The notes: generated by a model not told the origin, from the sequence alone. Shown: positions 1 through 7,355, counted from the stretch's first letter. The stretch: DNA of 34,119 bases from an uncultured Clostridia bacterium (GCA_944363035.1 CALVTS010000006.1:78382-112500), one strand, 5' to 3'. Numbers and translations are program-made.

Positions 1-182
1 AGTATGACGATGATGTACTTGGCGAGGATGTTGTCCATCTCGCAGAACGCGGGGAAGAAGCCGGCTGCCGGATCCTCCTGCATGGCGTTGACCAGAAAGA
101 GTATCCCCAGCACGATTATGACGCCGGAAAGGGCAAACAACCCTATCTGTATCTTCTCGTTCTTTTTGAGTGCACGTTTCAT
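1..182 (-). CDS. N-terminal part of a membrane protein of unknown function (runs off the window)
   Basis: The minus strand has an open frame starting with ATG at 182-180 and still open at base 1, giving about 60 residues. It begins MKRALKKNEKIQIG, a basic cytoplasmic start, followed by a hydrophobic helix at about residues 13-34 and then a more polar part (NAMQEDPAAGFFPAFCEMD). The final residues seen (AKYIIVI) look like the start of a second hydrophobic segment. A purine-rich ribosome binding site (AAGGGGGGA) sits just upstream and a convincing promoter lies at 224-252. The family cannot be recognised from this fragment. A small integral membrane protein is the most that can be said. Confidence 0.65.
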   Translation of the reverse strand, partial: MKRALKKNEKIQIGLFALSGVIIVLGILFLVNAMQEDPAAGFFPAFCEMDNILAKYIIVI

Positions 183-223
183 CGTCGTCCCCCCTTGCGC
201 CGCACGCGGCTCGACATGGCGTT

Positions 224-252
224 ATTATATTATAAAACCCTCGTCATCGCAA
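224..252 (-). promoter_or_regulatory. sigma-A type promoter of the partial membrane protein gene
   Basis: Read on the minus strand: -35 TTGCGA (252-247), 17-bp spacer, -10 TATAAT (229-224). It lies about 40 bp upstream of the start codon at 182. The overlapping second TATAAT at 234-229 has no -35 at the right distance. Confidence 0.5.
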
Positions 253-304
253 TAATTTTTTGCTACAAAATCCCTTTTTAGTGGAAAAAGGCTCACAGAT
301 GTAC

Positions 305-336
305 TATAATCATCTCGCGTGATACGCGCGCAGGAG
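305..336 (+). promoter_or_regulatory. -10 box, leader hairpin and ribosome binding site of fhs
   Basis: TATAAT at 305-310 has only a weak -35 (TGGAAA at 282-287). The short leader contains a 5-bp hairpin (CGCGT, loop GAT, ACGCG, 316-328). It is followed directly by AGGAG at 332-336, seven bases before the ATG at 343. Confidence 0.45.
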
Positions 337-342
337 AACAGT

Positions 343-1998
343 ATGCTCACGGATATCGAGATCGCAAGAAACGCAAACCCCCTCCCCATAACAGAAGTCG
401 CCGCAAGGCTCGGGTACTCCCCCGAGGACATCGAACCTTACGGCAAATTCAAAGCCAAAGTCCCCCTGCCCTCGGACGGCGGCAACGCGAAACTCATTCT
501 CGTCACCGCCATGAATCCCACCCCTCTCGGCGAGGGCAAAACAACTGTCAGCATAGGGCTCGCGGACGGGATGCGCAGGCTCGGGCTCAATTCCTGCCTC
601 GCCCTGCGGGAGCCCTCCCTCGGTCCCGTGTTCGGCATAAAGGGAGGCGCGTGCGGCGGAGGATACGCGCAGGTCATCCCCATGGAGGACATCAACCTGC
701 ATTTCACGGGGGATTTCCACGCCGTCACTTCCGCAAACGACCTGCTCTCCGCCCTCATCGACAACCACATCAAGTTCGGCAACGCGCTCGGCATAAAGGA
801 AGTCATCTGGCGCAGATGCCTGGACCTCAACGACCGCGCCCTCCGCACGGTGGAGGTGGGGCTGGGCGGCGCCGTCAACGGCGTCCCCCGCGAGGACGGC
901 TTCGTCATCACGGCGGCGAGCGAGATCATGGCTGTGCTCTGCCTCGCAAGTTCCCTCGCCGACCTCAAACGCAGACTGGGCAACATCGTGATAGGCTATG
1001 ACGGGGAAGGCAGGGCGATACGCGCCCGCGACCTCAAAGCGGAAGGGGCGATGACCGTACTCCTCCGCGACGCCCTCCGTCCCAACCTCGTGCAGACCCT
1101 CGAAGGCACTCCCGCATTCGTGCACGGCGGACCGTTTGCCAACATCGCGCACGGATGCAACAGCATCCTCGCCACCCGCGCCGCCATGCAACACGCGGAC
1201 TATGTGGTGACGGAGGCGGGATTCGGCGCAGAGCTCGGCGGAGAAAAATTTCTCGACATCAAATGCCGCAAGGCGGGGCTCACCCCCTCCTGCGTGGTGC
1301 TGGTGGTCACCGCGCGCAGTCTCAAATTCAACGGCGGAGTGCCGAAAGAGGATGCCTCCCGCGAAAACGTCGCCGCGCTCAAAACAGGCTTCGCCAACGT
1401 GAAACGGCACTTGAACAATCTGAAACAGTTCGGTCAACGCGTCGTTGTGGCAATAAATCGCTTTTTTGCAGATACGGAAGCCGAGCTTGACGCGCTCTCT
1501 TCCCTCTGCCGCGAATGCGGCGCGGAAGCCGTCGTCACCGAAGGTTTCGCAAAGGGAGGCGCGGGTGCGGAAGCGCTCGCGAAAAAGGTCGCCGAGCTCT
1601 GCGCTCTGCCCGCTCCCCCCGTCGCTTTTGCCTATCCCGACGACGCCGACATCATGAAAAAGACTGAAGCCGTCGCCAAAAAAGTGTACGGCGCAGGGAG
1701 TGTAAGTTGGTCTCCCCTCGCCCTCGAACACCTGGAAAAGATAAACTCCGACCCCGAATTCAAAAGGTATCCCGTTTGCATAGCCAAGACGCAGTACTCC
1801 TTCTCCTGCGACGAAAAGGCTCTCGGCGCGCCCGATGGTTTCGACTTCCTCGTGCGCGACGTCATCCCCCGCGCGGGTGCGGAGTTCGTCGTCGTGATAG
1901 GCGGCAATATGCTCCTCATGCCCGGGCTCGGTTCCTCCCCCAACGCGGAGCGCATAACCATTGACACCGAAACGGGCGAGATCGACGGCTTGATGTGA
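343..1998 (+). CDS. fhs: Formate--tetrahydrofolate ligase
   Basis: The enzyme joins formate to tetrahydrofolate with ATP, giving 10-formyl-THF for one-carbon metabolism (methyl branch of the Wood-Ljungdahl pathway, purine and formyl-Met synthesis); it is cytoplasmic. The product is 551 residues, the normal length of the family (about 555). The P-loop-like nucleotide site PTPLGEGKTT lies at residues 59-68, and the family segments REPSLGPVFGIKGGA and NLHFTGDFHA follow. The start at 343 is preferred over an in-frame upstream start at 319 because AGGAG stands seven bases before it and the protein then begins MLTDIEIA as in relatives. It is transcribed alone. No acetogenesis partner genes are present, so a housekeeping folate role is as likely as acetogenesis. 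Confidence 0.97.
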   Translation: MLTDIEIARNANPLPITEVAARLGYSPEDIEPYGKFKAKVPLPSDGGNAKLILVTAMNPTPLGEGKTTVSIGLADGMRRLGLNSCLALREPSLGPVFGIKGGACGGGYAQVIPMEDINLHFTGDFHAVTSANDLLSALIDNHIKFGNALGIKEVIWRRCLDLNDRALRTVEVGLGGAVNGVPREDGFVITAASEIMAVLCLASSLADLKRRLGNIVIGYDGEGRAIRARDLKAEGAMTVLLRDALRPNLVQTLEGTPAFVHGGPFANIAHGCNSILATRAAMQHADYVVTEAGFGAELGGEKFLDIKCRKAGLTPSCVVLVVTARSLKFNGGVPKEDASRENVAALKTGFANVKRHLNNLKQFGQRVVVAINRFFADTEAELDALSSLCRECGAEAVVTEGFAKGGAGAEALAKKVAELCALPAPPVAFAYPDDADIMKKTEAVAKKVYGAGSVSWSPLALEHLEKINSDPEFKRYPVCIAKTQYSFSCDEKALGAPDGFDFLVRDVIPRAGAEFVVVIGGNMLLMPGLGSSPNAERITIDTETGEIDGLM

Positions 1999-2019
1999 GC
2001 GAGGGTGTTACACCCTCGC
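1999..2019 (+). terminator. Hairpin right after fhs stop codon, without a T-run
   Basis: A perfect 9-bp stem GCGAGGGTG, loop TTA, CACCCTCGC begins at the base after the TGA of fhs. There is no following T-tract (GCTCCCTTG), so it is a weak intrinsic terminator at best. It may instead protect the mRNA 3' end. Confidence 0.4.
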
Positions 2020-2103
2020 GCTCCCTTGCTGTGTGGGACGTAAAATGACAAGCTGCCGCGCGTGAAACAAAGCGATCGCCAGCCGCCCGCTTAGAGCGAC
2101 ATA

Positions 2104-2602
2104 ACTTCCATGTTAGGGAACGCAACCCCATTTAACCAGCCCTGAGCACGACGTGCACTCATTCGTAGCGTGCCTGAACCCCACGTACACTTATTCGAAG
2201 ACGGTCTCACGCGCCGCTCAGCCAAACTTGCACAGCGGGCGTTTGCGCCCGCTCTTGCAAGTCGCGGCGCGTATCTGCGATCTCGCAAGCTAGACGGATA
2301 ATTAAGTAGACACGGGCTCGGTGCGCGTCGAGTCGCCCTCCTCGCCCCGCGAGCGACGTTCAGTAAGTGCTGGTCTCCGCTTGATTATGTGAATGCGAGA
2401 CTCAAACTTTTTTCAAGAGGTGTTTTCATAAAGGCGCAGAATGCGTCTTTATGAAAAAGTATATCCCGCATTTTAGGAGGAGCGAACTCTATCCCGAGCG
2501 GGGGAGGAGTCCCGAAGGGGAGGAGGGGGAGCAATACTTCCATGTTAGGGGACGTAACCCCCCATTAAACTAGCTTGGGCACGATGTGAACTTTATTTGA
2601 AG
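2104..2602. repeat. Gene-free stretch with a degenerate direct repeat and two long hairpins
   Basis: No credible gene lies between fhs and the element at 2605. A block at 2104-2168 (ACTTCCATGTTAGGGAACG...) recurs imperfectly at 2536-2602 (ACTTCCATGTTAGGGGACG...), and a shorter third match is at about 2179-2204 (ACGTACACTTATTCGAAG). Between them are a hairpin at 2226-2262 (outer arm ACTTGCA/TGCAAGT, inner arm AGCGGGCG/CGCCCGCT, loop TTTG) and a 16-bp stem with one G.U pair at 2423-2457 (TTTTCATAAAGGCGCA, loop GAA, TGCGTCTTTATGAAAA). Neither is followed by a T-run. The look is of decayed mobile or intergenic repeat DNA. Confidence 0.5.
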
Positions 2603-2604
2603 GG

Positions 2605-2733
2605 CTGACTCATTGTCATTCGGATGAAGAGCGCGAAAAAAGCCTCTGCCGAGAGGCGGAGCGCTTACTTGATCGTAAGTGAGCATCTACGGCAGAGGCT
2701 TTGACAAAGCTATTCGCCAAATGACAGCGTCAG
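2605..2733 (-). ncRNA. Structured 3' element, copy 1 (contains an intrinsic terminator)
   Basis: Read on the minus strand, this 129-nt element starts 1 nt after the TAA of the gene at 2735-3349. Three nested helices can be drawn: an outer one joining the two ends (CTGAC...GTCAG, TGTCATTTGG with CCGAATGACA), a middle GC-rich stem (AGCCTCTGCCG/CGGCAGAGGCT) followed by six T, and an inner TTAC/GTAA stem. A 13-nt palindrome GCTTTGTCAAAGC overlaps the 5' arm of the middle stem, so the two are alternatives. A second copy lies at 4256-4383. The middle stem with its T-run should act as terminator; the role of the conserved outer helix is unknown. Confidence 0.6.
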
Positions 2734-2734
2734 A

Positions 2735-3349
2735 TTATTTCTTGGAGAGGAAGAACGACGCTCCCCCCGCAATACCGCCGAGCATACCGCCGACCGCAAG
2801 CAGAGCCGCGCCGGCACCGACGACCATAAGGGAGAGTTCTGCAATGCCGGGAACCAATGCGATAGTAATGATACCGGAAATCAACGTCAGTATGCCTGCG
2901 ACCAGCACGAGAAAACGGAACAAACCGGCTTTGAGGAACATTTTGAGCACATACAGCACAAGCGTGACGGCAACAAGAATGACGGTGATGATGGCAAATG
3001 CGACCATCGCGATCATCTTGCTGTTCTCCAGTCTGAACTCGTTGTATTCCTTCTGGGCTTGATCAAGCTGTTCTTCGACAAAATCATAACCCGGCAACCC
3101 TTCCAGCTTAGAAAGTTGCTCTTTCAACTCGTCGATAGAGTCTTGCATTTCTTCCATAGCTTTGTTCTGATTTTTTGCCGAATCAAGATAATCCGCGAAC
3201 GAGGCATCTATCGTCTCACCCATAAACCCTTCCTCAGTGGTCGTCCAGTTGTCCACGGATAACCCAACGATCGCGAGCACCAGGCAGACGACAAGCACGC
3301 CCAGCACGACAAAATCGATCACACCGATCTTCTTCTTTGCTTTTGCCAT
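2735..3349 (-). CDS. Four-helix membrane protein with coiled-coil outer loop, function unknown
   Basis: The product is 204 residues, starting MAKAKKK. A TTGACA-N17-TAAAAT promoter (3394-3422), a leader hairpin and the ribosome binding site AAAGGAG support the start at 3349 over an upstream in-frame start. The first membrane helix is at about residues 10-32. The first outer loop (about 33-110) is acidic and has a heptad-like stretch (MEEMQDSIDELKEQLSKLEG) suited to a coiled coil. Three more helices follow (about 112-195), and the chain ends in KK. It is a diverged paralogue of the plus-strand gene at 3577: both have a basic MAK start, GLxxDxWT just after helix 1, LKM plus GLxRFLV between helices 2 and 3, and a Gly-rich helix 4. 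The layout recalls tetraspan (claudin-like) proteins, but homology is not shown. Confidence 0.8.
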   Translation of the reverse strand: MAKAKKKIGVIDFVVLGVLVVCLVLAIVGLSVDNWTTTEEGFMGETIDASFADYLDSAKNQNKAMEEMQDSIDELKEQLSKLEGLPGYDFVEEQLDQAQKEYNEFRLENSKMIAMVAFAIITVILVAVTLVLYVLKMFLKAGLFRFLVLVAGILTLISGIITIALVPGIAELSLMVVGAGAALLAVGGMLGGIAGGASFFLSKK

Positions 3350-3367
3350 AACAATACTCCTTTTTTT

Positions 3368-3422
3368 CTCGGTCGCCCGAGATTGATGATAATATTTTAT
3401 CAAAACATTGTATGCGTGTCAA
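3368..3422 (-). promoter_or_regulatory. Promoter and leader hairpin of the 2735-3349 gene
   Basis: Minus strand: -35 TTGACA (3422-3417), 17-bp spacer, -10 TAAAAT (3399-3394). The leader carries a hairpin CTCGG, loop GCGA, CCGAG (3381-3368), followed by a run of A and GGAG. Confidence 0.65.
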
Positions 3423-3507
3423 GAAACTTCCATTCCGCCACACAGTTGCAATTATGCGCACACGTGTCGGGTTTTACCGAATGATGTCACGCATTTTGGG
3501 ACATCGC

Positions 3508-3570
3508 TTGACATGGCGGCGAAAGGGTGCTATCTTGCCTCTATGTTTCCGCCGTAGCGCGGAAAAGGAG
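3508..3570 (+). promoter_or_regulatory. Promoter and leader hairpin of the 3577-4164 gene
   Basis: -35 TTGACA (3508-3513), 17-bp spacer, -10 TATCTT (3531-3536). The leader has a 7-bp stem TTTCCGC/GCGGAAA (3546-3565), which runs straight into the ribosome binding site AAAAGGAG (3563-3570). Confidence 0.65.
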
Positions 3571-3576
3571 GATCAT

Positions 3577-4164
3577 ATGGCAAAAATCAAGCAAAAGCCG
3601 AGTATGCTCGGCATCATCATGGGAATCGTGGTCCTGGCAATGTGCGCAATTTCCGTCACGGGTCTCGCCATCGACGAGTGGACGGTCTATGAGGTGAACA
3701 CCGCTTACTTCGATACGGAAGATCTCGAGAAATACATCAATATGTCTCAGCCTTTCGGCGATTACAGCGACAGCGTGATCGGCGAGGAGGGTGAAAAGAT
3801 CGAGGACATCGAGATATCCTTCGACACCGACGATCCCGCCGCAGTACGCACCACAATGGTCGTGTTCGGCTACATCGCAGTCATCGCGGTGTGTGCGCTC
3901 GCTCTGCTCTATCTGCTCAAGATGGTCGTCAACGTGGGATTGATGCGCTTCCTCGTCGGCATACTCGGCATCGTGACGCTGGCGGCGGGCGCGGTGCTCA
4001 CGGCAATGACGGCGATCTACTGCGACAGCACCACGATATTTGTCAGTTTCCCCATCATCGGCGAGATCGATCTGGGACTTGCGCTGGGAGTCGGCGCCTA
4101 CCTTTCCTGCATAGGCACCATGGCGGGCGGACTTTCCGCAGTCATCGGCGTCGCGAGGAAGTAA
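3577..4164 (+). CDS. Four-helix membrane protein, paralogue of the divergent neighbour, function unknown
   Basis: The product is 195 residues, starting MAKIKQKPS. AAAAGGAG stands six bases before the ATG, and the promoter position rules out the longer in-frame start at 3412. Helix 1 is at about residues 11-31 and is followed by GLAIDEWTVYE. An acidic outer loop runs to about residue 85 (EEGEKIEDIEISFDTDD), then helix 2 (about 90-112), helix 3 (about 119-142) and helix 4 (about 160-190). Shared sequence features with the minus-strand gene at 2735-3349 show an old duplication, but this copy lacks the coiled-coil loop. The two genes are divergent with separate promoters 85 bp apart. No family name or function is recognisable. 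Confidence 0.8.
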   Translation: MAKIKQKPSMLGIIMGIVVLAMCAISVTGLAIDEWTVYEVNTAYFDTEDLEKYINMSQPFGDYSDSVIGEEGEKIEDIEISFDTDDPAAVRTTMVVFGYIAVIAVCALALLYLLKMVVNVGLMRFLVGILGIVTLAAGAVLTAMTAIYCDSTTIFVSFPIIGEIDLGLALGVGAYLSCIGTMAGGLSAVIGVARK

Positions 4165-4187
4165 ACCGCGCGAAAACACATAAAAAG

Positions 4188-4214
4188 CGGACGCATTTCG
4201 CGTCCGTTTTTTTT
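4188..4214 (+). terminator. Intrinsic terminator of the 3577-4164 gene
   Basis: Stem CGGACGC, loop ATTTC, GCGTCCG, followed by eight T (4207-4214). It lies 23 bp after the stop codon. Confidence 0.9.
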
Positions 4215-4255
4215 GTGTGATGATATGTATGACGAAAAATCCTCCCCATTTCGAG

Positions 4256-4383
4256 CCTGACGGCGTCATTTGGATGAGATGCGCGAAAAAGCCCCTTCCG
4301 CAAAAGGGAGCGTACTAAGTCGTACGTGACCGCATTGCGGAACGGGGCTTTGACAAAGCAGGTCGCCAAATGCCGCCGTCAGG
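4256..4383 (-). ncRNA. Structured 3' element, copy 2 (contains an intrinsic terminator)
   Basis: Minus strand, 128 nt, starting 1 nt after the TAG of csoR. It has the same plan as 2605-2733. The outer helix is CTGACGGCGGCATTTGG with CCAAATGACGCCGTCAG (one G.A mismatch). The middle stem is AAGCCCC...GGGGCTT with a five-T run. The inner stem is GTAC/GTAC. The palindrome GCTTTGTCAAAGC is present. Unpaired blocks match copy 1 (CATTTGGCGA, TCAC, GCTCC, TTCGCGC, TCATCC), while paired bases differ in a pair-preserving way. It presumably terminates copA-csoR; the extra outer helix is unexplained. Confidence 0.6.
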
Positions 4384-4384
4384 A

Positions 4385-4645
4385 CTATATCAGCTTGTCG
4401 AGGACGGCGGCTATCTCCTCCACCTTCTCCTCGGCGTCACCGCTCTCTATGGAGGCGAGCACGCAGGAGTGCAAGTGAGCGTTGAGCACCTCCTTGTTGA
4501 CGCGGGAAAGGATGGCTCCCGCCGCCATGAGCTGGTTGCTGATGTCTATGCAATACTTCTTTTCCTCCATCATCCTGATTATGCCCTCTATCTGCCCGCC
4601 TGCGGTTTTCAGCATACGGATGAGTTTCGCGTCGTCGCGCACCAT
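4385..4645 (-). CDS. csoR: Copper-sensing transcriptional repressor CsoR
   Basis: The 86-residue all-helical protein is of the CsoR/RcnR (DUF156) family, which binds DNA as a tetramer and lets go when it binds Cu(I). The ligands are in place: Cys32, His57 and Cys61 (YCIDIS...NAHLHSC), with the same 25- and 4-residue spacing as in Mycobacterium CsoR (36/61/65). It follows copA by 16 bp in the same operon and has a GGGAGGGGAG ribosome binding site. A CsoR-type operator lies at 7356-7372 in front of copA, so autoregulation together with copA is expected. The 3' element at 4256-4383 begins 1 nt after its stop. Confidence 0.95.
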   Translation of the reverse strand: MVRDDAKLIRMLKTAGGQIEGIIRMMEEKKYCIDISNQLMAAGAILSRVNKEVLNAHLHSCVLASIESGDAEEKVEEIAAVLDKLI

Positions 4646-4661
4646 GATCTCCCCTCCCCGT

Positions 4662-4880
4662 TCACTCTTGCGTGACCGATGTCACAGGATAGTCCTGAGC
4701 CTCGACGGCGGCTTTCAGCGCGTCGGCGGACACCCCGTCCTCCGCTTTCACCACGGCGTTTTTCTCTTCCAGCGAGACGGCGACTTCCGCCACCCCGTCA
4801 ACGCCTCTCAACGCCTTTTCCACTCTGCCCGTGCAATGCGAGCACATCATGCCTTCAATGCTCAAAACGTAGGTTTTCAT
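4662..4880 (-). CDS. Possible CopZ copper chaperone made by internal initiation within copA
   Basis: The last 72 codons of copA form a unit the size of free CopZ (about 68-72 residues), starting MKTYVLSIEG with CSHC. In-frame ATG 4880-4878 is preceded by GAAAGGAG (4898-4891), ten bases upstream, as good as the ribosome binding sites of real starts here. A separate Cu(I) chaperone could thus be made from the same mRNA as the pump. This is inference from the sequence. The signal might instead be a relic of a once separate copZ gene whose upstream stop codon was lost. Confidence 0.35.
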   Translation of the reverse strand: MKTYVLSIEGMMCSHCTGRVEKALRGVDGVAEVAVSLEEKNAVVKAEDGVSADALKAAVEAQDYPVTSVTQE

Positions 4881-7310
4881 GTCTGTTTTGCTCCTTTCAA
4901 CATCGTTTTTTGTAATATTATCTCCCGAAAGGGAGTTGCCGTCCGTTTGTGCGGAAGGCGAGATATCCTTGCCTTTGTCGCCGCTCGCGTCTGCCGAGAG
5001 CGCTGTCTTGCACACCGCGCCATCACATCCCTCCGTCGCTCGCGTGGGTTTGAAAAATTTCAGCCTCAGCGCGTTGAACACCACAAAGAGGCTGGATACG
5101 CTCATCGCCGCCGCGCCTATCATCGGGTTGAGTCTGACGTCAAGCGGCAGATAGAGCGCCCCTGCGGCGATCGGGATGCACAGCGTGTTGTAGATGAGCG
5201 CCCAGAAGAGGTTCTCCTTGATGTTCCTTATGGTGCGGCGGGAAAGTCTCACCGCCGTGACCACGTCGAGAGGGTCGTCCTTTATCAGCACTATATCCGC
5301 GCTTTCCACGGCTATGTCGCTCCCGCTCCCTATCGCTATGCCCACGTCGGCGCGGGTGAGCGCGGGCGCGTCGTTTATGCCGTCGCCCACCATCGCCACT
5401 TTGCCCTGTTTCATGAGCTCGGCTATCCTTTCCTCCTTGCCGTCGGGGAGCACACCCGCAAAGACTTCGTCTATGCCCGCTTCCTTTGCGATGGCGCGGG
5501 CGGTGCGCTCGTTGTCCCCCGTCAGCATGACGGTGCGCACCCCGAGCCCCGAGAGGGCGGCGACCGCCTCTTTGGCGTGCGGTTTGAGCCTGTCGGCGGT
5601 GGCGATGAGCCCCAGATATTTTCCGTCCCCAGCCACCATGAGCGGGGTCTTTCCCTCTTCCGAAACGCGGCGGAGCTCCTCTTCGTATGCGGAGGGACGG
5701 ACTCCCTCATCCGTCATCAGAGCGGCGTTGCCCACGGCGTAACGCACCCCGTCCACTTCGGCAACAACGCCTTTCCCGGGCAGAGTGCGGAAGTTTTCCG
5801 CCTCGGGGAGCGCGGCTCCACGAGCGGCGGCATACGCCACCACAGCCTCTCCGAGAGGATGTTCGCTCTTTTTCTCTATGCCCGCCACCGTTGCGACGAG
5901 CCTTTCGGCGTCCGCTCGGAAGGTGACGTCCGTCACCACGGGTCTGCCCTCCGTCACCGTGCCCGTCTTGTCGAAGACGACGAATTTCACGTCATGCAGA
6001 GTCTCGAGAGCCTCTCCGCTCTTGAAGAGCACTCCGCTTTCCGCCCCCTTGCCCGTGCCCACCATGATGGCGACGGGAGTGGCGAGCCCTAGCGCGCAGG
6101 GACAGGAAATGACCAACACGGACACTCCGCAGGTCAGCGCGTGCTCGAAGGGATATCCCCCCGCAAGCCAGCCGACGAACACTATGAGGGCTATGCCCAT
6201 GACCACGGGCACAAAGACTCCCGCGATCTTGTCCGCTATCTTCGCGATGGGCGCCTTTTCCGCGCCCGCGTCCTCCACGAGCTTGATTATGCCCGCAAGC
6301 ACGCTCTCGCCGCCCACGGCGGTCACCCTCGCCACAAGGTGTCCCGAGCGGTTGACGGTGCCTCCGATGAGTTTGCCCCCCTCAGTCTTTTCCACGGGGA
6401 CGCTCTCGCCGCTTATCGCGCTCTCGTCCACAAAAGCGTGCCCCTCCGTCACGACGGCGTCCGCGGGCACAGCCATCCCCGCTTTTACGACGATGAGATC
6501 CCCCGCCGAAAGGGTCTCGCTGTCCACCTCCGTCTCCTCGCCGTCTCTCAACAGTATCGCGCCCTTGGGCACGAGCCCGCGCAGTTTGGAAAGCGCGTCC
6601 CCCGTGCGGCGTTTGGAGAGGGTCTCGAGATACTTCCCCACCGTCACGAGCGCGAGTATCATGCCCGCCGACTCGAAATAGAGATCGTTGAGATATCTGT
6701 CAACGATATCGAAGTCCCCCGCGCCCAGCCCGTAACTCATGCGGAATATCGCGAATATCCCGTATGCGAGAGAGGCGGCGGAGCCCACAGCGATGAGGGA
6801 ATCCATGTTGGGCGCAAAGGAAAACAGCCTCTTGAAACCGTTGATGTAATAGGAGCGGTTGACATAAATTATCGGCAGACACAGCAGCACCTGCAAAAAC
6901 GCATAGGACACCGCGTTTTCCCTGCCCGTGAGAAATGAGGGCAACGGTGCGCCGAACATATGCCCCATCCCGACATACATCAGGACCACCATGAACACCA
7001 GAGATATGATGAGCCTCGTCCTCATCTCTTTGCTCTCTTTCGCCCTAACCTTCGCGCGCTCATCTTCGGGGGCGACCCCGCGCTTTTCGCGCTCCTCCCC
7101 CTCCGGCGCGGCTTTGTAGCCGGCGTGCTCCACGGCGGCGACTATATCCTCGGGAGAAAGCGCCTTTTCGTCATATTCCGCCACCATGCCGCCCGTGAGC
7201 AGATTGACAGAGACGCGCACGACTCCGTCCAATTTGCCCACCGCTCTCTCCACGTGTGAGGAACACGCCGAACAGGTCATCCCAGTCACGACAAATTTCG
7301 TCTTTTTCAT
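4662..7310 (-). CDS. copA: Cu(I)-exporting P1B-type ATPase with an additional C-terminal CopZ-like domain
   Basis: The 882-residue protein pumps Cu(I) out across the cell membrane using ATP. It has an N-terminal heavy-metal domain (GMTCSAC, Cys13/Cys16), eight membrane helices, the SGES actuator loop (300-303), CPC (403-405), the phosphorylated Asp447 in DKTGT, HP (484-485) and GDGINDAP (642-649). The Cu(I) signatures YN (707-708) and MSVSS (736-740) mark subgroup P1B-1. A polar linker (about 755-810) then joins a second heavy-metal domain (811-882, MMCSHC, Cys823/Cys826) that looks like a complete CopZ chaperone. The start at 7310 is backed by GGAGGAAGG. csoR follows 16 bp on. A metal-binding domain at the C-terminus is uncommon; most CopA proteins carry them only at the N-terminus. 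Confidence 0.96.
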   Translation of the reverse strand: MKKTKFVVTGMTCSACSSHVERAVGKLDGVVRVSVNLLTGGMVAEYDEKALSPEDIVAAVEHAGYKAAPEGEEREKRGVAPEDERAKVRAKESKEMRTRLIISLVFMVVLMYVGMGHMFGAPLPSFLTGRENAVSYAFLQVLLCLPIIYVNRSYYINGFKRLFSFAPNMDSLIAVGSAASLAYGIFAIFRMSYGLGAGDFDIVDRYLNDLYFESAGMILALVTVGKYLETLSKRRTGDALSKLRGLVPKGAILLRDGEETEVDSETLSAGDLIVVKAGMAVPADAVVTEGHAFVDESAISGESVPVEKTEGGKLIGGTVNRSGHLVARVTAVGGESVLAGIIKLVEDAGAEKAPIAKIADKIAGVFVPVVMGIALIVFVGWLAGGYPFEHALTCGVSVLVISCPCALGLATPVAIMVGTGKGAESGVLFKSGEALETLHDVKFVVFDKTGTVTEGRPVVTDVTFRADAERLVATVAGIEKKSEHPLGEAVVAYAAARGAALPEAENFRTLPGKGVVAEVDGVRYAVGNAALMTDEGVRPSAYEEELRRVSEEGKTPLMVAGDGKYLGLIATADRLKPHAKEAVAALSGLGVRTVMLTGDNERTARAIAKEAGIDEVFAGVLPDGKEERIAELMKQGKVAMVGDGINDAPALTRADVGIAIGSGSDIAVESADIVLIKDDPLDVVTAVRLSRRTIRNIKENLFWALIYNTLCIPIAAGALYLPLDVRLNPMIGAAAMSVSSLFVVFNALRLKFFKPTRATEGCDGAVCKTALSADASGDKGKDISPSAQTDGNSLSGDNITKNDVERSKTDMKTYVLSIEGMMCSHCTGRVEKALRGVDGVAEVAVSLEEKNAVVKAEDGVSADALKAAVEAQDYPVTSVTQE

Positions 7311-7355
7311 CCTTCCTCCGCGCGGGACATATCGCAGACCCGTATGCCCGCCATG

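Noticed and set aside
310..1731. Long antisense frame (473 codons) over fhs, and similar long antisense frames over copA, the mannosidase, fumarase and the surface lipoprotein
   Set aside because: These are shadows produced by high GC at third codon positions. The sense genes are clear families, and the antisense products are rich in Arg/His/Gly with no recognisable motif.
2091..2288. Small Arg-rich frame in the gap after fhs (minus strand)
   Set aside because: No ribosome binding site, and it spans the 2104-2168 repeat and the 2226-2262 hairpin.
2605..4383. Idea that the paired 3' elements are integron attC sites, since they follow stop codons directly
   Set aside because: The conserved GTTRRRY/RYYYAAC core sites are absent, the genes have their own promoters on different strands, and an intrinsic terminator is built in.
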